From: Codonopsis lanceolata
Lineage: Eukaryota > Streptophyta > Magnoliopsida > Asterales > Campanulaceae
Length of the DNA: 64,000 nucleotides
Direction: 5' to 3'
Assembly (NCBI GenBank): GCA_013146195.2
Contig: CM028379.1
Span: 110,726,168-110,790,167, forward strand
In this document: positions 58,296-64,000 of the stretch, one piece after another
Numbering within the stretch: position 1 is the first letter of the stretch
Layout: every line of letters begins with the position of its first letter
Program-made: the position numbers and the translations under genes
Notes under the pieces: model-generated
Told to the model about the DNA's origin: nothing
The model's database searches: none
The model's input: the letters and a program-made list of their open reading frames with translations, nothing else

Positions 58296-59590
58296 TTTTT
58301 GAGAGTCCTCGAGGCCAAGCGTATTCCATGCGATTAAGTCTTGAACCATGTCGCTTTTTCATATGGGGGTCGAAACAGGTTCTCAAAATGACTCATTGTT
58401 CAAAGCTTAGTTGTTCCAAGTGCACCGCAGCCTAGTCTTTGTTGAGATGCGTTTTGAAAACTAAGACCTAGTCAAAGAAAAGGAAATGTCCAAAGGATGG
58501 AAGTGAAGGCTCGATGCATTTCTTTAGTCATGGCAAGGTGATCTCAATAACTTTTTGTGAATTTTGTAAACTTGACCGCTAGAGAACAACCGATTTTCCT
58601 CTTTGACCTCAACAGACTTTTGAAGTAGACATGTAGAACACGAGATATTAGATATTGAATATCTATGATATGCGATCGAGTTGGCACTTGAAGAGCTAAT
58701 CAAATATTTGAGTGTTAGTCAATAGTTGGTAAGGACATAGACCGCTTATGTAAAAGACAAATGAGCTTCAGACCAAGCAATGTTCCCTGTAAGTTGTCAC
58801 ATTAAACGGACACAACTCTTTTAGCCACTTAGAACATGTTGTGTAATAACAACAAGCAAATCTCTTATTTGGAATATGAAAACATATTCAATATATAATG
58901 TGCATACTTTCCTAACATCACAAAATAAGAGTCTTCTTCAAAACTTACTTAGCTCCTCAAGAATTTTCTTTTTTTCATTGATTTCTCCACCCACTATACG
59001 TACTGCTTATTTCTATGAGTACTTGTGTTGAAATAGCTTCTAGCCAACAAACAATTTGAGGCTAAGAACTTCATATCTAACATTTTGAATCCCTTTAAAG
59101 TTTTCACAACTTTCCACTCGTAATAATTTTTTAATTCTCATAATCCTCTTATTGTTTTCTTTATCTTTTTTCATCTCTTGCCTCAATTTTTGTTTAATTA
59201 CTTTTTGCATTCTTTCTTTCACAATAGCTCAATAACACAATCCTTAAAGCACATATCAACATCGCATGCATCAACACATTTGTCTCTTAGGCTCACATGA
59301 AGGGTAGGAAATAGTGTCAAGGCCATCAACTTAAGTTAATGTAAGTACATGAAAAGAACCTCGAATGGTGGTCATTGTATGCTTATGCATACCCGCTCAT
59401 AGGGCTAACAGAGGCCTAAAGCGAACTCTAAAGTTTAAAATATAAATATCATTTTATTACCAATGAGCTACTAAAATTGTTATTTTCTTAAAAAATTTAA
59501 CTTTCAAACCCAGATGTTTTCTTGAAACAGAGAATATTATTAATATGTAATACAATGAGCTCACTCATACATATGCAATTGACTAAAGTT
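58296..59590. other. Degraded repeats, partly copia-LTR-like and Athila-like
   Basis: 58770-58890 on the minus strand (CATATTCCAAATAAGAGATTTGCTTG ... GTGGCTAAAAGAG, here abbreviated) follows the order of the copia LTR start at 58117, so it is likely an old SIRE-type LTR. 59310-59400 (AAGGGTAGG, then TTAAGTTAATGTAAGTA) weakly resembles Athila-like element 2 near 21070-21130. No coding signal. Confidence 0.35.
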
Positions 59591-60020
59591 AAGTAGTGGT
59601 CGATGTACTTTTTACCAAGATCCTACGGTCACAATATAGTCTCACCTGCACACGTGCAAAGGGCGTTATGCAACTCCCCATCTCCTCTCTCCAACTCCCC
59701 CGCCCTATCCGATCTTTCTCCCTCCTCACTCTCTCCGTGCCCCTCTCCTTCCTTTTCAAGAAATATCGGTTCACTTGAAGGAATAATAATCTTATGCCCA
59801 AATTGTAAGAAGTTAGGATTTTTATTTTTAGAGAATTTTTTGTTTCTCGATTTCTTATTATAAATGATTTCCTTAACGGGTTTCAAGAAAATTCATTGGG
59901 CATGTATGTTTTTAGCGGCTTAATTACCCATGTTGTTGCATTTTTTGGACGGCTTATTAGAGTTACGAAGGCTAACTCTTTGTTCTTTTACTTCGCTTTC
60001 GACCAAACCGAGGAGACCAA
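59591..60020. other. Unclassified DNA with a CT-rich patch
   Basis: 59680-59760 is a C/T-rich stretch (CCCCATCTCCTCTCTCC), followed by AT-rich DNA up to the second gap. It might be U3 of the copia LTR that follows, but I see no LTR start. Confidence 0.3.
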
Positions 60021-60120
60021 NNNNNNNNNNNNNNNNNNNNNNNNNNNNNNNNNNNNNNNNNNNNNNNNNNNNNNNNNNNNNNNNNNNNNNNNNNNNNNNN
60101 NNNNNNNNNNNNNNNNNNNN
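60021..60120. other. Assembly gap (100 N)
   Basis: Exactly 100 N. A 10-bp-arm hairpin sits at its right edge. Confidence 0.98.
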
Positions 60121-60122
60121 GG

Positions 60123-60145
60123 TAAAATAGGCGAAGCCTATTTTA
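60123..60145. repeat. Perfect hairpin at gap edge
   Basis: TAAAATAGGC and GCCTATTTTA form 10-bp arms around a GAA loop, two bases after the N run. Confidence 0.9.
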
Positions 60146-60914
60146 TCTTGTTTTCACCTTTCTTGGTCAAAGAAGGATATTATTTTAGTCAATGGTTATT
60201 TAGGTATTAGATTTTGATTAGGACTCTTTTTGGTAGATTGATTTGAAAATCTTTCAAAAGATTTAGGCAATTCATTTTGGTAACTAAATCCTTGCAAAAT
60301 AATTTAGTTATTCAAAGTATCATGTTAGGAAAGGTAATCTCTTATTTTTTGATATCTAATCTCTTTCCTAGTAGGAGTGTGTTTTCTTTGCCGTGGCTTT
60401 GCGGGGACATGTATATATATTGGAGGCTGGTGGTGAACAACCGTGTAGATCTGTGAAGAAGATTAAAGAGAGCTATCTGTTGAGTGCAATACTGGTGAGA
60501 GTCTTTGTAGCGGTTCTTCCATATGAGCGAAGGCGTTTGATGTTTCGAAGAAGCAACACCAACGACTTCTTGAGCCATGAAGAAGCTGTTCTTTTCTTTC
60601 GCTCCTTACGTCATTAGGAAGTTGATTTTCATTCTTTCTTCCCACGTTTGGTTTAGTGTTTTATGTGGGATTTTTGGTTCTCAAGATACTATATCTTGTG
60701 AGAATCTTTGTAGTTTTTAATACAAAGCAGTGTTGATTTTAATATAATTTTGTGGCCTTGAGGCTTGATCTACAAGTATCAAACTTGTAGATTGTTTTGA
60801 TTAATCTTGTCTCCAAGTTACGTTTTGGCGAGTTTGTCTACAAATTTCCGCTGCTACTGTTGTTGATATTATTCTCGTTCTCATTGTCATTGCCATTGTT
60901 GCTCAACTCAACAT
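60146..60914 (+). repeat. Probable LTR part of the SIRE-type element
   Basis: A TATA box (TATATATATT, 60412) is followed by a leader-like stretch and ends near AATTTCCGCTGCTACTG and CAACTCAACA, a common copia LTR end style. The 5' limit is hidden by the gap and no clear primer site follows, so both ends are uncertain. Confidence 0.45.
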
Positions 60915-60975
60915 TGCAATCACTATCATACAAAATAAGCCGGCTTCCCTATATATCCAAATCTTTAAAAACGTG

Positions 60976-62640
60976 ATGGATTCTCGGTATGAGAGCGTGG
61001 TTCGCCCTCTACTCTCACAAATGCTAATTATTCTATATGGAAAGTCAAGATCGCATCTTCATCAAATCCATTGATGAAAGAGCGTGGCTTCTTTTTTTAA
61101 ATGGTTGGAGTCCTCCCAAAGCTGTAGATTCGGATGGTGATGTCAAGATCACCAAAGAATGCGAGTGGACCAATGATGATAGGAACAACGCTTCTTTTAA
61201 CTCGAAAGCCTTATCTGCTATTTATAAGGCCTTGGATGCAAATACTTTTAGGGTAATAGCAAATTATGAATCGCCAAAGATGTGTGGGAGGCCCTTGGAC
61301 CTTATGTGAAGGACACTGCCGGTGTTCGTTCTTCTAAACTAAGAATGCTCACCACTCAATTTGAAAACACTAGGATGCATGAGTGCGAGGGACATAATGA
61401 CATATTATGGAAGACTTCTTGATTTATCTTTGCTGAGAGGTTCAATGTCAAGATATGTGCAATTGAAGAAGCACATGATATTGACAAAATGAGTTTTTTA
61501 AAAGGTGGAATTCTTCAAAACTTTGAGCCGAACCTAAGCGATCAAATAAAACATAAAGGCAAAGGAACTTCATCACCTTCCACACCCATTGTGAAAAATA
61601 TTGCTATGCACCCCAATTGATCTCTCATGTGATTTGCTTGAAATTCAAAAGATATTGATGAGTCGATTTTGGAGAAGAATCAATTGCTCTATTGACTACT
61701 AAATTCAAAAAAATTTGAAAAATAAAAGTCAAAATAGAACTCCATCATCAAGCTCGAAAAACAATTTCAAACCCGATTGGAAAATTTGTTCCCAAAGAAA
61801 ATTCTTTCCAAACTCGAGGAAAAACCCTTCACAAATCCATTTGCATCAAAGTCATCCTACAATGGTAAGAACATTGATTCTATCCAATGTAGAGAATGTC
61901 AAGGTTATGCCACTATGCTAACCAATGTGCAAACACTTTAAGAAAGAAAGGCTTGAATTTTTCGGCAACCTTGAGTGATAGTGATGGAGAAGATCCGGGT
62001 GATCTTATCACCTTGAATCTTGTTTATGATTAGATTACGAAAATCACGGATGGCTTGTGTCATGCCGTCTTTGCAACATCGGGAGCAACATTGGGAGATA
62101 CATTGGCGAGAAGCGAGAACGATTTCTTCGTTTTAATTCCACATTGCGAAGATGATGGAGACCGAGTGGACCTCTTTGGAAGGGTACAAGGAGTTGTCAA
62201 GGATTGGGAGAAGAGAGCTCACCAAGTTACACTACTTGGGAAAGCAAATGAGCTGTTAAAAAGGCAAATGAGGATCAAAAAAGAATGCATTGTAAAGGCT
62301 GGAGAGTGTGCTAAGCAAAAAGGATGTGGAGATTGAGCAGGTTGAAGGAGACTTTTCAAGCAAAAGACCATGACCAAGTGGAATTCTAGCAAACAAAAGG
62401 TTGATGATCTTGAATTCAGTAATACATCGAGTCGGGTATTGGTTTTGTCCCTAAGGTATTTGTGAAAGAGGGAGAAGGAACATACGGAACCAAGCAGAGA
62501 CAAATGAAATTTTCTGGCTTGTTTTACGTGAAAAACCGAGAGTAAGAAGGAAAAATTATGTGTGTCACTGCCATAAGCACGGTCACATACAACCCTTTTG
62601 TTTTTCGAAAAAGGCCATGTATGAGAATGAAATGAGGCAA
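60976..62640 (+). pseudogene. SIRE/Maximus-type gag
   Basis: It starts MDSRYESVVRP and, after a frameshift, reads ANYSIWKVKIA, then KSIDERAWLLFLNGWSPPKA, ASFNSKALSAIYKALDANTF, and VRSSKLRMLTTQFENTRMHE: the UBN2-type gag core. A CCHC knuckle lies near 61882-61925 (CRECQGYGHYANQC if one missing base is allowed for), followed by KKGLNFSATLSDSDGE, a SIRE-like context. A second Cys/His cluster, CHCHKHGHIQPFC, is near 62560-62600. A stop interrupts after ILWKTS near 61420, and several frameshifts follow. Confidence 0.82.
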
Positions 62641-62899
62641 GATTTCTTTGGAAAAGCTCATTGGCGAACCGTGGAAGCATGATCGGCCAATGCGGCAACA
62701 TTGGGAGACACATTGGAAGCCTCATTCAAAAACAAATCGAAAATCTTTTCAAAACCACCAACCCAAAGCATTAAACAAATGTGGGTTCCCAAAACTTGTG
62801 ATGAAAAGTGTAGAGCCAAATATTGTGAGCCTTTTGACATATGCCACTGCTACTAATGTCACATGATGAAGTGTGTAATGTTACTTTCACTTCATTAAA

Positions 62900-64000
62900 A
62901 TCTCATATTCTTTGGATCTTGGTATTTTGGATGGTTGTTCTAGACATATGAGCGAGGTTCAGTGAGAATTTGAAAGAATATGTGAGTATTAATGGTGGAT
63001 CGGTGACATATGGTGGTGGTGCCAAAGGAAAAATTGTTGGGAAAGGAACATTGAATGTTGAAGGCCTTCCAAATCTCACAAATGTTTACCATGTGGAAGG
63101 ACTTAAGACAAACGATCGGTATAAGTCGGTTGTGTGATGATGATCTTGGGTAAGGTTTGACAAAAATTCTTGTGAAGTTCTTGATCATAATAACAAATGT
63201 CTTCGACGGGTATAAGATCGTCGATAAGCGTTACTTGTTCAACAATACCCATTCTTGTCAAAAAGCAAGTCTTGATGTAACAGATCTTTGGCACGAAAAC
63301 TTGGTCACATGAGTTTTAAAGCTCGATGAGCTTGTGAGACATGATCTTTGTTAAAGGATTACCAAATTTGGAAAGGAATTATTCAAAGGTATGTGGATCG
63401 TGTCAAAAGGTAAACAAACCAAGGCTTCACATCTTCCCTAACACATGCTCCACCTCTAGATGCCTAGAGATGATTCACCCGACCTTATGGGTCCCATTGA
63501 GGTAGAAAGCCTAGGTAAGAAAAAATATACCTTTGTTTGTGTGGATGACTTCTCTAGATATACTTGGGTGATATTTTTAAGAGAGAAGTCGAAACTTTTG
63601 AGGCTTTCAAAATTTGGTACAGTGTAATGAACTTGTATGATCTAAAACTCATTAGGATTAGATCGGATCATGGCACGGAATATGAAAACACATCCTTTTC
63701 TAATTATTGTGCCTCGATGGTATTTCACATGAATTCTACGCTCCCAAAACTCCACAACAAAATGGAGTGGCGGAGAGAAAAAACGAGGACATTACAAGAA
63801 ATGGCTAGGGTGATGTTACATTCAAAAATTTGGCTAAAAGATTTTGGGGTGAAGCATTAAATCTTGCTTGTCACATTGGAAATAGGGTCTTCTTGAGACC
63901 GGGTAGCACAATGACACCTTACGAAATTTTTCTTGGAAAGAAACCTACCTTGAAATACTTTCATGTGTTTGAGTGCGTGTGTTATCTTCTCAATGATAGA
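62900..64000 (+). pseudogene. SIRE/Maximus-type protease and integrase (partial)
   Basis: The protease region reads LDGCSRHM near 62930; the catalytic LDSG context has lost its Ser (LD-GCS). It continues with GGSVTYGGGAKGKIVGKGTL and LTNVYHVEGLK. Integrase begins DLWHENL near 63278, with CGSCQKVNKPRL forming the second half of the HHCC finger. The core shows FVCVDDFSRYTWVIFLREKS, LIRIRSDHGTEYENTSF, then (shifted) PQQNGVAERKNRT, giving D, D and E, and WGEALNLACHIGNRVFLRPG up to the window end. Stops and shifts near 63310, 63350 and 63740 break it. Confidence 0.85.

Larger units (their letters stand above)
60121..64000 (+). mobile_element. SIRE/Maximus-type Ty1/copia element, decayed, truncated by window edge
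   Basis: Plus-strand order: LTR portion, gag with zinc knuckle, protease, integrase; RT and RNase H would lie beyond 64000. Protease and integrase before RT is the copia order. Gag and protease motifs (SIDERAWLL, LDGCSRHM, HHxC linker) match the SIRE lineage. Frameshifts every few hundred bases mark it as old. Confidence 0.85.

Noticed and set aside
59603..59863. CPNCKK zinc-finger-like peptide in an 86-codon frame
   Set aside because: A single CxxC in AT-rich DNA without a second pair or any family resemblance.
1..64000. tRNA, rRNA, CRISPR or complete host genes
   Set aside because: I looked for cloverleaf-like T-loop motifs, regular spacer arrays and multi-exon gene signals and saw none. 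Absence of weak genes cannot be proved by reading.

Overview
This window looks like repeat-filled intergenic DNA from an angiosperm, probably a eudicot with a large genome (inferred from the element families present; I cannot name the species). I found no intact host gene, rRNA, tRNA or CRISPR array. Almost all of the 64 kb is nested, mostly broken LTR retrotransposons, with one non-autonomous hAT-type DNA transposon. Two runs of exactly 100 N (33637-33736 and 60021-60120) are scaffold gaps of unknown true size.

Layout, left to right. (1) 1-448: end of a Tekay-like LTR. (2) 449-15042, plus strand: the 3' part of a Ty3/gypsy Tat (Ogre/Retand-like) element, 'Tat-1' (integrase, long structured 3' non-coding region, 3' LTR), split by a complete 7.6-kb Athila-like non-autonomous element at 1990-9637. 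(3) 15043-18596, minus: pol of a second Tat element, 'Tat-3', interrupted at 15582-16927 by the hAT element, which carries two host-gene fragments. (4) 18597-22474, minus: 3' half of a second Athila-like element. (5) 22475-32331: a pile of Tekay (Del-type chromovirus) LTRs in both orientations, then integrase plus chromodomain to 33636. (6) 33737-36636: gag start and 5' LTR of another Tekay element. (7) 36637-41525, plus: a second 3' Tat piece, 'Tat-2'. (8) 41526-48372, minus: Tekay integrase N-terminus, RNase H, RT, protease, gag and 5' LTR. (9) 48373-52145: a plus-strand Tekay LTR. (10) 52146-58295, minus: a coding-poor SIRE/Maximus-like copia piece with its LTR, and a Tekay LTR fragment. 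(11) 58296-60020: degraded repeats. (12) 60121-64000, plus: a decayed SIRE/Maximus copia element (LTR, gag, protease, integrase) that runs off the window.

No genes here work together in a pathway. The biology is in the elements. The hAT element is a Pack-type gene-capture element holding the N-terminus of a ubiquitin-conjugating E2 enzyme and a bL36 ribosomal-protein copy one base away from an open frame. The Tat 3' regions carry hairpin modules whose stems change in compensating pairs between copies, including one directly against the polypurine tract. The Athila-like elements have three purine tracts in a conserved order. LTRs of Tekay and Athila-like families share short dyads of the form GCG-NN-CGC whose outer arms differ in sequence but stay complementary.
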